The notes under the pieces: generated by a model
The model's input: only the letters and a program-made list of their open reading frames with translations
Told to the model about the DNA's origin: nothing
The model's database searches: none
Assembly (NCBI GenBank): GCA_040752395.1
Contig: JBFMHD010000054.1
Span: 1-15,404 of the forward strand
Direction of reading: 5' to 3'
Length of the DNA: 15,404 nt
Source: JBFMHD01 sp040752395 [NCBI: Candidatus Hydrogenedentota bacterium]
GTDB taxonomy: Bacteria; JBFMHD01
Position numbers and translations under genes: made by a program
In this document: piece after piece, positions 1-7,056 of the stretch
How positions within the stretch are numbered: position 1 is the first letter of the stretch
How the letters are laid out: every line of letters begins with the position of its first letter

Positions 1-1511
1 ACTCCGGCATGAGGGTCTATACTTTCACTCCAGACATAAGGGTTATAAGAGAAAGCAACGCCGGAAAGCTGTGGATAGAATAAATTACCATACGTTGCAC
101 CTGAAACACGCTGGATAAGTAAAGCCATTTGTTCGTCTAACTCAAGGACACCGCGTTTGGCCCGATACTTCAGTGCTTCCTCACTCATTGTGCTCGCATA
201 GATAATGCGTACAGCCTTAAGTAATTCCTGTAATCGATGTTGCAGATCACCCTGATTAGCACAGAAGATACTTATATATTTACCAGGGAAAGCGTTCCCG
301 AAATTGTCTTCTAAAAGACTGCTGGAGCGAACTATAATCGGGGACTGACCAAAATAATCAAGCATATCAGAGAACCGCTTAATAATATAATCAGGGAACT
401 CACCTGTGAGAATCCGTTTCAAAACCACTTCTAAACCATCAAGAAATGTCTCTTTATTTTTTTGATGCTGTCGCATCTGCCAGCAGTTATTATAAACAAG
501 ATATGAATAGAAGACATCCGAACCTATAAAGAATGAATCATGTGACTCAAGTAAACCAGCCAAATCAGGCGACTCTTTATTAAGGATGGCGCGGCCAAGC
601 AGCATACCCACGGCCTTGCCTCCAATCATCCCTGTTCCTATCATACGTTTCCATATATAAATAATATCTGATAGAGTTAAGTATTTTTCTGCCAAAGAAA
701 GTATTGGTTCCTCGCGCGAGATTATAAGAGTTAATAGATGTTTGAAAATTTTATCGATCTCCTCTTTTGAACATAATCCATTTCTGTAAGAAACAAGCAT
801 CTCTTCAGCATGCATAAATAACCTATCCCAGGCACCAATCATTCGATAGGAAGCAGATTGTAAACCGGGCCAGGTTGAGGATGCAAGGATATCTGAGGTC
901 GAAGAACTATCTTTTATTGGTATGAAATCATTCATCTCCCATAGGTGCAGCATATACATAGTTCCTGAGTATCGTTTATCAACTTTCAGTGGATGGATGT
1001 AAATTTTATCTTTATATCTATATACATCGATAAGAATCTGTGTTGTCTGTTTTATTGGTTCTGCTGCGTGAAAAGAATGATAATTTCTAAATATAGAAAA
1101 ATAAGCGATAGTCTCAAGCTGATAGAGGTAGGGGCAACTGAGTATAAAAAAATTGCCTATCATTCGGTCACTATAGTAATCAAGTGTAATCGCTGAAAAC
1201 GAGTCAAAAACATAGTATGCACCCTTGCCTGTCTGCTCAATGACTTTATGGATTGATGTAATAAATGTTTCAAAACCTTCACGTGGATTGAGTCTATGAA
1301 TCTCAGCACCTTCTTCTTCCAAAACAAGTTCTTTATGTTCAGCAAACCGAAAATAAACAAGTTTTTCTTTTTTTGTTTTTGCATAGGCACAGAATGGCTT
1401 TACAAAAGCAAGGTAATTATCAATAGAATCGACCTGCCAGACAATATTATCCCCGGGCCTGATACCATTGAGTATTTTATCTAATGAAGTTAATCCTGTA
1501 CTTGGTTGCAT
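1..1511 (-). CDS. KaiC-like (degenerate P-loop) / PEP-synthase ATP-binding domain fusion, C-terminus off the window
   Basis: An uninterrupted frame runs from ATG at 1511 to the window edge: 503 codons and no stop. A TGA lies two codons upstream of the ATG and GAGGT precedes it, so the start is firm. Residues 5-22 (TGLTSLDKILNGIRPGDN) match the opening of KaiC/RadA RecA-like domains. The segment that should be the Walker A loop (about 22-34) has no GK[ST], so this domain probably does not hydrolyse ATP. VFDSFSAI (101-108) resembles a Walker B strand. From about residue 285 the protein resembles the N-terminal ATP-grasp domain of PEP synthase/pyruvate phosphate dikinase: GGKAVG at 297-302 and VRSSSLLED at 394-402. 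Any phosphohistidine and PEP-binding domains would lie beyond the edge. It follows the glutamate-synthase-like gene by 59 bases on the same strand. Family assignment is good; substrate is unknown. Confidence 0.85.
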   Translation of the reverse strand, partial: MQPSTGLTSLDKILNGIRPGDNIVWQVDSIDNYLAFVKPFCAYAKTKKEKLVYFRFAEHKELVLEEEGAEIHRLNPREGFETFITSIHKVIEQTGKGAYYVFDSFSAITLDYYSDRMIGNFFILSCPYLYQLETIAYFSIFRNYHSFHAAEPIKQTTQILIDVYRYKDKIYIHPLKVDKRYSGTMYMLHLWEMNDFIPIKDSSSTSDILASSTWPGLQSASYRMIGAWDRLFMHAEEMLVSYRNGLCSKEEIDKIFKHLLTLIISREEPILSLAEKYLTLSDIIYIWKRMIGTGMIGGKAVGMLLGRAILNKESPDLAGLLESHDSFFIGSDVFYSYLVYNNCWQMRQHQKNKETFLDGLEVVLKRILTGEFPDYIIKRFSDMLDYFGQSPIIVRSSSLLEDNFGNAFPGKYISIFCANQGDLQHRLQELLKAVRIIYASTMSEEALKYRAKRGVLELDEQMALLIQRVSGATYGNLFYPQLSGVAFSYNPYVWSESIDPHAG

Positions 1512-1570
1512 ATTTCACGATACCTCGTAATGCAGAGGTTCACTACATTCTTTTCACACGTTCAGTGTAA

Positions 1571-3151
1571 TTACTTATTAAGTATCTGTTCTGCTTCATC
1601 TTTGTCAGCATCCATTATATAAGAGATGCTGCTTATTTCAGTTGCTTCTTTTGTTAGTGATGCGATATCGTTGCGAGTAATACAGTCGAGTGCAAATTTA
1701 CGGCTGCCGCACATAAGCTGACGCAATCCTTGAGCAAGTCTTTGAATATATGTGTAAAGCCCGATTGCTCCTGGGGGGATTCGTTTAAAATCAGCACCGA
1801 ACCGTTGTTTTAATTCTGGTGCAGTAATAAAAATCTCATCTATGTTTGCTCCGAATCGCTCTACATATACGGGTAACTCTCCCTCTATAATGCGTTTCCC
1901 AATGGTTTTTCCGACCATAGCTGCGGCGAGTGGAGCTCTTGCCATCCCTATAATTTTGAAATATGGTGCACCTAAAGAAAGCGCTTTAAATATCTGGTCT
2001 TCAAGCGTAATCCCGCCTGCTATTGCGATATCAGGGATATATTCTCCTTTTTTTGCAAGCTTATCAACATATTTATAAAGTAATGACCATAACTCGATCT
2101 GAGGTATACCCCATTCATTCATCATTCTCCAGGGGGACATACCAGTTCCGCCGCCAGCTGCATCAACTGTGAGTAAATCAATCTTTGCTTTAGATGAATA
2201 CTTAACTGCTCTTGCGAGGTCATGTGGTCTGTAAGCACCTGTTTTTAAGAAAACATATTTTGCTCCGGCTTTTTTGAGCTCTTCTACTCTTTTTATAAAA
2301 CTTTCTTCTTCAACCATTCCGATTCTTGAATGCCGCTCGAATTCACGGAATATCCCTTTTTTAAATGCTTCTATTACAGAGAGTTCATCCGGGTCAGGGA
2401 GTACTACATAACCGCGTTTCTTGAGTAATTGTGCGGTTTCCAGACTTTTTATCTTAACCTCACCGCCTATATCTTTTGCACCCTGTCCCCATTTCAACTC
2501 AACTGTATCTACCCCGAGTTTCTCAATCACGTACTCCTGAACGCCTAATCTTGTATCCTCTACATTAGCCTGGACAATGATGGTTCCATAACCGTCTTGC
2601 TGCCACTCCTTATATAATTTTACCCGCATCTCCATATCTTTAGTCTCAACAACTTTACCGTTCTCAATTTTAGCTTCAGGGTCCATTCCGCAAACGTTTT
2701 CTCCTATGGTTAATGGTATTCCGGAAATTGATGCTCCTATTGCAAGTCCTTCCCAATTATTTTTTGCTACAGCAGTAGACCCAAGTCCAGGGATAATAAT
2801 CGGGAATTTTAGTTTTATTCCTTTATCGTGTCCGATTCTTCTTTCAGTATTTACGTTAGGGAATATTGCTTTGTCTGAATCTGCGTCTATGCCGGAGGCA
2901 CCGACACAAGAACCGAGAATAGTGAAATGTGATAAATCAAGAGGGTATATTTTTTCAGAAGCCGAGGTAATTATTCCAAAAGGCTGTGGATAGATAGCTT
3001 CTGGTCCACGATACGCAGATTTGCCGATCTCACACATACCAATACAGCCATCTACACAGGTGACACACATACCACTTATTGAAACTATCGAGTCTTCGGT
3101 CCTATTTTTTGATAAAGTAGCAGCTGATGCATTTAATTTTGTAAAACTCAT
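1571..3151 (-). CDS. Glutamate synthase-type FMN domain protein (stand-alone alpha-subunit core)
   Basis: A 526-residue protein homologous to the FMN-binding core of glutamate synthase, a TIM barrel that reduces 2-iminoglutarate to glutamate in the classical enzyme. Visible motifs are KWGQGAKDIGGE (220-231), VDAAGGGTGMSP (329-340, FMN/substrate loop) and AGGITLEDQ (378-386, phosphate-binding). The N-terminus carries C29-x2-C32-x3-C36-x3-C40, which looks like an Fe-S ligand set and would be a natural electron entry site. The usual C-x5-C-x4-C [3Fe-4S] motif is absent; only C481 and C490 occur in that region. There is no glutaminase domain. I chose ATG at 3151 over an ATG at 3193 because AAGGAG lies 8 bases upstream and because this start forms an ATGA overlap with the previous gene. 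The product could be glutamate, but this domain family also includes proteins of unknown reaction. Confidence 0.85.
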   Translation of the reverse strand: MSFTKLNASAATLSKNRTEDSIVSISGMCVTCVDGCIGMCEIGKSAYRGPEAIYPQPFGIITSASEKIYPLDLSHFTILGSCVGASGIDADSDKAIFPNVNTERRIGHDKGIKLKFPIIIPGLGSTAVAKNNWEGLAIGASISGIPLTIGENVCGMDPEAKIENGKVVETKDMEMRVKLYKEWQQDGYGTIIVQANVEDTRLGVQEYVIEKLGVDTVELKWGQGAKDIGGEVKIKSLETAQLLKKRGYVVLPDPDELSVIEAFKKGIFREFERHSRIGMVEEESFIKRVEELKKAGAKYVFLKTGAYRPHDLARAVKYSSKAKIDLLTVDAAGGGTGMSPWRMMNEWGIPQIELWSLLYKYVDKLAKKGEYIPDIAIAGGITLEDQIFKALSLGAPYFKIIGMARAPLAAAMVGKTIGKRIIEGELPVYVERFGANIDEIFITAPELKQRFGADFKRIPPGAIGLYTYIQRLAQGLRQLMCGSRKFALDCITRNDIASLTKEATEISSISYIMDADKDEAEQILNK

Positions 3152-3843
3152 TTTTTCTTCTCCTTTTGTCTCTCTTTTTCTTCTAAGAGACAAGAAGCGC
3201 AGGGGTCAAGGTAACACAATGCTTTATCTTTTACATCAACGCATGGATACGAGATATTCAAGCAAGCATTACATAAAGTAGTTTGTATTTCTGTACCCTG
3301 ACATCTTAATTGGCAGGCTGGACAGATATAGATACAGCCGCCACAAGTCCTGCATACTTCTGATTTTATGTTAAATGGGGTAGTAACTTTTCTATACTTC
3401 CCGCGATTACTGAATCCGATCGCTCTTGCATCCATTTGTTCGTTGCATACACGAACACATAGCCCGCAAAGAACACAATTTACATATTTTGGTTTAAATC
3501 TTATTTTACTTACACCATGTTTTGATGCCAGGTCCTGTATAGTTTTAGAGCTTGGGCAGAGTGCGACAAGTAATTCTATTAATAGTTTTCTGGTCTGGAT
3601 TACTCTTTTAGAATGAGTTTTTATTATAAGTCCTGCATCAACTGGATACGTGCAGGAAGATACGAATCTGGTATTTTCACCCTCACCGATCTCAACTATA
3701 CAAAGCCTGCATGCGCCGTAAGGTTTAAGGCCTTCATTATAACAGAGCGTAGGGATAGGAACACCATATAATCTGCAAGCCTCAAGTATTGTTGAGCCTT
3801 CCCTCACTTGAACATCCACGCCATTGAGTCTTATGGTAATCAT
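3148..3843 (-). CDS. NuoG/HoxU-like [2Fe-2S] and 2x[4Fe-4S] electron-transfer subunit with Cys-rich tail
   Basis: A 231-residue iron-sulfur protein. The N-terminus is a plant-type [2Fe-2S] ferredoxin fold with ligands C34, C45, C48 and C64. The NuoG region that normally carries a His-Cys cluster is reduced to C96 in LALCPSSKTIQDLA. A bacterial ferredoxin module follows: C123-x2-C126-x2-C129-x3-C133 and C164-x2-C167-x2-C170-x3-C174. Short proteins of this layout pass electrons between a NuoF-type flavoprotein and a catalytic subunit. After the ferredoxin come eight further cysteines (C177, C181, C191, C194, C201, C210, C215, C218) and a Lys/Glu-rich end, more than a HoxU-type subunit normally has. 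They could bind another cluster or zinc. The start overlaps the NuoF stop as ATGA and the stop overlaps the next start as ATGA, so translation is probably coupled and subunits made in step. Confidence 0.88.
   Translation of the reverse strand: MITIRLNGVDVQVREGSTILEACRLYGVPIPTLCYNEGLKPYGACRLCIVEIGEGENTRFVSSCTYPVDAGLIIKTHSKRVIQTRKLLIELLVALCPSSKTIQDLASKHGVSKIRFKPKYVNCVLCGLCVRVCNEQMDARAIGFSNRGKYRKVTTPFNIKSEVCRTCGGCIYICPACQLRCQGTEIQTTLCNACLNISYPCVDVKDKALCYLDPCASCLLEEKERQKEKKK
3160..3165 (-). promoter_or_regulatory. Ribosome binding site that decides the start of the glutamate-synthase-like gene
   Basis: On the minus strand AAGGAG lies 8 bases before ATG 3151. It supports that start over the in-frame ATG at 3193, which would make a 46-base overlap with the preceding gene. 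Confidence 0.75.
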
Positions 3844-5699
3844 TCTATTTTTACTCCATTAAATTTGCAGATGTCATAGCAGATACCACATTTTATGCAC
3901 TTTGTTTGATCTATTTTATGTGGTTTTTGTTTTTCACCGGTTATTGCGTTTTGCGGGCAGGGTTTTACACATGCTGTACAACCCTTGCAATTCTCCGGGT
4001 CTATGTAATATTTAATTAATGCTTTACATACACCAGCAGGACATTTCTTATATCTGATATGAGCGATGTATTCATCTTTAAAATATCTTAGTGTTGATAA
4101 AAGTGGGTTAGGGGAAGTTTGTCCGAGTCCGCACATCGATGCGTTCTTGGTCATTTGTGCTAATTCCATAAGTAACTCAATATCATCTTCTTTAGCGTAG
4201 CCATCTGTTATCGCGGTCATAATCTCAATCATTCTATCTATCCCTTCACGACAGGAGAGACATTTACCACAGGATTCATCTTGAAGAAATTTCAGGAAAT
4301 ATTTTGCTATATCTACCATACAGGTTTTTTCATCCATTACAATCATACCGCCAGAACCCATTATTGAGCCTGCCTGTAGTAAGCTTTCATAATCTATTTG
4401 CAGATCAAGCATTTTCTCGGGGATGCACCCACCTGAAGGCCCACCGGTCTGAACCGCTTTAAATCTCTTTCCGTCCCGGATACCGCCACCGATATCATAT
4501 ATAATCTCTCTTAATGTTATACCCATTGGAACCTCAATGAGTCCGGTATTATTTATTTTACCGACAAGTGAGAATATTTTTGTACCTTTACTTTTATTGG
4601 TTCCGATTTTTGAATACCATTTGTCGCCATTATTAATAATAAGCGGGATATTAGCCCAGGTCTCTACATTATTTATGTTTGTTGGTTTACCCCATAATCC
4701 TTTTTGAGCCGGGAAAGGTGGTCTCTGTCTTGGGGTTCCTTTTTTCCCTTCAACCGAATAAATAAGTGCGGTCTCTTCGCCACATACAAAAGCGCCTGCG
4801 CCTCTTACTATTTTTATTTTAAAATTAAATCCGCAGCCGAATATATCATTACCTAAAAACCCGTATTTTTTTGCCTGTTCAATTGCTATACTGGCATTCT
4901 CTACTGCCAATGGGTATTCATTTCTTACATAAATAAATCCTTCAGTAGCACCGATAGCATAAGCTCCAATTACCATCCCTTCAATCACAGAATGGGGGTT
5001 ACCTTCTAATAAGCTGCGGTCCATATAAGCTCCGGGGTCTCCTTCATCAGCGTTACATATTATATATTTGGGTTCACCTTGAGCTTTTCTACAAAAACTC
5101 CATTTAAAGCCGGTAGGGAACCCGGCTCCTCCGCGACCGCGAAGTTTCGAATTCTTTATTTCAGTAATGAGTTCCTCTGGAGAATAATCTGCCAGGACTT
5201 TACAGAGTGCCCGATAACCACCTGATAAAATATAATCCTCAATATTACAAGGATCAAGGAACCTGTTATTCAGGGTTAGGAGTCTCTCCTGTTTTTTAAA
5301 GAAAGGGATATCAGTTTCATATGGAAATTTTTTGCCATTCTGCGGGTCTGTGAAGACAAGTCGTTCTATAATTTTTTTATTAAGAATAGTTTCCTCAATG
5401 ATTTCAGGAGCATCAGTCGGTTTTACTTTTTGATAAAATATCCCTTCAGGATATATAATTACATTAGGTTCAACCTCACAGAAACCATGGCAGCCTGTTA
5501 TTTTTAATCTAACCTTTTCATTTAATTTATTTTTCTTAATATATTTGCGGAAAGCCTGAATTATACTGATAGAGCCACGTACCTGGCCGCAGGTTCCTGA
5601 AGAGATAGATATAAATGGTATCTTCTGGCTCGGATCATTGACCAGTTTTTCCCGGAGAGATTTAAGTTCCCAGATACTTCTTATTTTTTTTTGCGTCAT
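3840..5699 (-). CDS. nuoF: NuoF/HydB-like NAD(H)-binding FMN iron-sulfur flavoprotein
   Basis: A 619-residue subunit with the full NuoF core flanked by extra redox domains, as in HydB/HndC of soluble hydrogenases. Residues 25-100 are a thioredoxin-like [2Fe-2S] domain with only three obvious ligands (C37, C70, C74). The NADH/FMN site shows GRGGAGFPTGFKW (188-200) and NADEGDPGAYMDR (216-228). The N3-type [4Fe-4S] cluster has C477, C480, C483 and C523. KKCPAGVC (551-558) precedes a C-terminal 2x[4Fe-4S] ferredoxin: C571, C574, C577, C581 and C601, C604, C607, C611. It should move electrons between NAD(H) and the two downstream subunits, in the cytoplasm, as there are no membrane segments. Only a weak purine-rich RBS precedes ATG 5699, and a 110-base gap holding a repeat separates it from the zinc-ribbon gene upstream. 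Family call is secure; cofactor preference (NAD or NADP) is not visible. Confidence 0.95.
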   Translation of the reverse strand: MTQKKIRSIWELKSLREKLVNDPSQKIPFISISSGTCGQVRGSISIIQAFRKYIKKNKLNEKVRLKITGCHGFCEVEPNVIIYPEGIFYQKVKPTDAPEIIEETILNKKIIERLVFTDPQNGKKFPYETDIPFFKKQERLLTLNNRFLDPCNIEDYILSGGYRALCKVLADYSPEELITEIKNSKLRGRGGAGFPTGFKWSFCRKAQGEPKYIICNADEGDPGAYMDRSLLEGNPHSVIEGMVIGAYAIGATEGFIYVRNEYPLAVENASIAIEQAKKYGFLGNDIFGCGFNFKIKIVRGAGAFVCGEETALIYSVEGKKGTPRQRPPFPAQKGLWGKPTNINNVETWANIPLIINNGDKWYSKIGTNKSKGTKIFSLVGKINNTGLIEVPMGITLREIIYDIGGGIRDGKRFKAVQTGGPSGGCIPEKMLDLQIDYESLLQAGSIMGSGGMIVMDEKTCMVDIAKYFLKFLQDESCGKCLSCREGIDRMIEIMTAITDGYAKEDDIELLMELAQMTKNASMCGLGQTSPNPLLSTLRYFKDEYIAHIRYKKCPAGVCKALIKYYIDPENCKGCTACVKPCPQNAITGEKQKPHKIDQTKCIKCGICYDICKFNGVKIE

Positions 5700-5723
5700 A
5701 TCTATTCTCTTTTAGTAACCCTT

Positions 5724-5790
5724 CAGTTATAGGTGATATAGAAGCAAGAAACGACACGAATTAGAAACAAGATAAAGAAACCACAACAAA
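5724..5790. repeat. Degenerate intergenic repeat, copy inside the operon
   Basis: This copy fills most of the 110-base gap between the zinc-ribbon gene and nuoF. It carries CAGTTATAGG at 5724-5733 and GAAGCAAGAA at 5741-5750, then a purine-rich stretch (AGAAACAAGATAAAGAAA). The same words in the same order recur at 6849-6880, and related words recur inverted at 8175-8202. There is no reading frame and no sign of a transposase. Confidence 0.55.
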
Positions 5791-5809
5791 GACTGAGGGA
5801 ATACCTGTT

Positions 5810-6205
5810 TTACAAAACTCCATGTGCATTATAGAATGCTCTGAGTTCAGTTTCAAGACGTTCAAACTCGATACAGTGGCGTTTACATCCGCGGCGTGAA
5901 CATATCTGCAAAATACCACCCTCCATAACATCTAATCTAACCATTGGAGCACCACATTCTTCGCATTTACGAGTAGAGGTTAATTCTTTTTTGCAATGAC
6001 AACAAAAAAATTTACCGATCTCACCCTTGGGACGCGGAAACTCATATTCAGTGTTATAGCTTCCGTAAAGTGCAGAGAGATAAGCCCATCCCTGCTTCTC
6101 TTTCCATTCTATTATTACTTTTATCCCTGGACAATTATCAATCAGATGCTCCTTGTCCATCAGGCTCTGACCACAAAAGGGGCACTTAATACTTAATTCA
6201 ATCAT
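5810..6205 (-). CDS. Small zinc-ribbon-like cysteine-rich protein of unknown function
   Basis: A 131-residue protein between NuoE and NuoF that I cannot name. It has 11 cysteines: C8-x2-C11 with C25 near the N-terminus, C68/C69/C71 paired with C81-x2-C84 as a typical zinc-ribbon or rubredoxin-like knuckle (CCHCKKELTSTRKCEECGAPM, about 68-88), and C102, C107, C111 near the C-terminus (ICSRRGCKRHC). There is no signal peptide or membrane segment, so it should be cytoplasmic. It starts 2 bases after the nuoE stop with AAGGT just upstream, which argues for co-translation with the redox subunits. It could be an assembly or stability factor for the iron-sulfur complex, a small metal-binding subunit, or a regulator. 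That is inference from position only. Confidence 0.75.
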   Translation of the reverse strand: MIELSIKCPFCGQSLMDKEHLIDNCPGIKVIIEWKEKQGWAYLSALYGSYNTEYEFPRPKGEIGKFFCCHCKKELTSTRKCEECGAPMVRLDVMEGGILQICSRRGCKRHCIEFERLETELRAFYNAHGVL

Positions 6206-6207
6206 AA

Positions 6208-6678
6208 TTAATTACCTTTTTTACATAATTTGGTTAAAAGAGCGTCAACCTTTTTAACGCTCATCTCACCATAATATTTATTATCAACCATTACAATCGG
6301 TCCAATAGCACAACAGCCAAGACAGTTAACAGTCTCGAGAGAGAAGATCAGATCAGACGTAGTTTCACCAGGCTTAATGCCGAGTTTTCTTGAAATCGCA
6401 TCTACAATAGACTGGGCATTACGTACATGACAGGCTGTTCCGAGACAGACTGTAATAATATGTTTTCCTCTTGGTTTAAGACTAAATGATTTATAAAATG
6501 TTGCAACCCCATAAACATAGACTAATGGAACATTTAATTTTTTAGCAACCTCAATAAGTGCTTCTTGTGGCAACCAATTGTACTCTTTCTGAATATCCTG
6601 CAACACAGATATTAATGCGCTCTGATTTTTTTCATTTTTATTAATAAAAGAATCAATTTTCGCAATATCAACGGTCAT
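6208..6678 (-). CDS. nuoE: NuoE-like thioredoxin-fold [2Fe-2S] subunit
   Basis: A 156-residue protein of normal NuoE/HndA/HydC length. A helical N-terminal part (about 1-70, with LPQEALIEVAKKLNVPLVYVYG) precedes the thioredoxin-like [2Fe-2S] domain. The four ligands are C78 and C83 (CLGTAC) plus C119 and C123 (CLGCC), the classical C-x4-C / C-x3-C pattern. It normally docks on the NuoF subunit and carries the cluster close to FMN. That cluster is off the main wire in complex I but plays a role in electron-bifurcating relatives. ATG 6678 has GAGGT 6 bases upstream. It is the first gene of the leftward block, so its promoter should lie in 6679-6840. I found no convincing -35/-10 pair there. Confidence 0.95.
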   Translation of the reverse strand: MTVDIAKIDSFINKNEKNQSALISVLQDIQKEYNWLPQEALIEVAKKLNVPLVYVYGVATFYKSFSLKPRGKHIITVCLGTACHVRNAQSIVDAISRKLGIKPGETTSDLIFSLETVNCLGCCAIGPIVMVDNKYYGEMSVKKVDALLTKLCKKGN

Positions 6679-6839
6679 ATCAGTACCTCGCTTTACGCTT
6701 TAGTTTCTATTTTTTTAAAAAAATATCAAGTAAAAATTTTATACAAATGTAATGCCTCAGAATGTGTGAAATAATCAACATTAATACCTGCTAACTTTTT
6801 TATTATCAGTCCCCATTTTCTAAAAAGTCTAATTTTTTT

Positions 6840-6936
6840 ACACGTTCTCAGTTATAGGGGGAATGAAGAAGCAGGAGACAGATAACGGAAAAGAAAGGTT
6901 AAGGTTTAGGTTGAGGAACGGAAAGAAAGATAACGA
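6840..6936. repeat. Degenerate intergenic repeat, copy upstream of nuoE
   Basis: It carries CAGTTATAGG (6849-6858), GAAGCAGGAGACA (6868-6880) and AGATAACGG (6880-6888). It then has four imperfect GGTTNAGG-like units (6897-6916) and a second GAACGGAAAGAAAG word (6917-6930) echoing the AACGGAAAAGAAAG at 6884-6897. The first two words match the copy at 5724-5750, and AGATAACGG matches the inverted copy at 8181-8189. Confidence 0.55.
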
Positions 6937-6970
6937 ACATCCTTAATCTTTCATCATCGGGAAGTTTACA

Positions 6971-7005
6971 GACATCGTATACCTCTTTAAGGGGTATACG
7001 ATGTC
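6971..7005. repeat. Strong inverted repeat (15-bp stem, 5-base loop)
   Basis: The arms GACATCGTATACC (6971-6983) and its exact reverse complement (6993-7005) form 13 perfect pairs. Two more pairs (one G-U) leave the loop TTTAA at 6986-6990. Neither strand has a T-run after the stem, so it is not a standard intrinsic terminator. It lies between two divergent genes, about 33 bases before the ftsY promoter. It could be a dimeric regulator site, an RNA processing hairpin or a small palindromic repeat. Confidence 0.85.
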
Positions 7006-7037
7006 CGGGATACTTTCCATATCAAATAAAATATTTT

Positions 7038-7056
7038 CTTGACAAATTTTGTCAAG
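7038..7056. promoter_or_regulatory. Perfect palindrome overlapping the ftsY -35 box (candidate operator)
   Basis: CTTGACAAATTTTGTCAAG is a perfect inverted repeat with 9-base arms around one central base. It contains the whole -35 hexamer TTGACA at 7039-7044, so a bound dimeric repressor would block RNA polymerase. No regulator gene is visible nearby. The palindrome may also be chance in AT-rich sequence, although 9 exact pairs make that less likely. Confidence 0.5.

Noticed and set aside
993-1484. Short open frames on both strands at 993-1484
   Set aside because: All lie inside the 503-codon minus-strand frame, have Phe/Lys-rich composition from AT-rich shadow reading, and lack ribosome binding sites.
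1571-3151. Complete glutamate synthase (gltBD)
   Set aside because: The glutaminase domain, the GltD-type subunit and the classical [3Fe-4S] motif are all absent.
1571-6678. Bifurcating [FeFe]- or [NiFe]-hydrogenase operon
   Set aside because: No H-cluster motif and no NiFe large or small subunit is present; the HoxU-like protein ends after its Cys-rich tail. Such a subunit could still be outside the window.
6679-6840. Promoter of the nuoE operon
   Set aside because: TATAAA- and TTGATA-like words occur on the minus strand, but none pair with a good partner at 16-18 bases; AT-richness makes such words expected by chance.
6971-7005. Intrinsic terminator
   Set aside because: The stem is strong but no T-run follows on either strand, and it lies between the 5' ends of two divergent genes.
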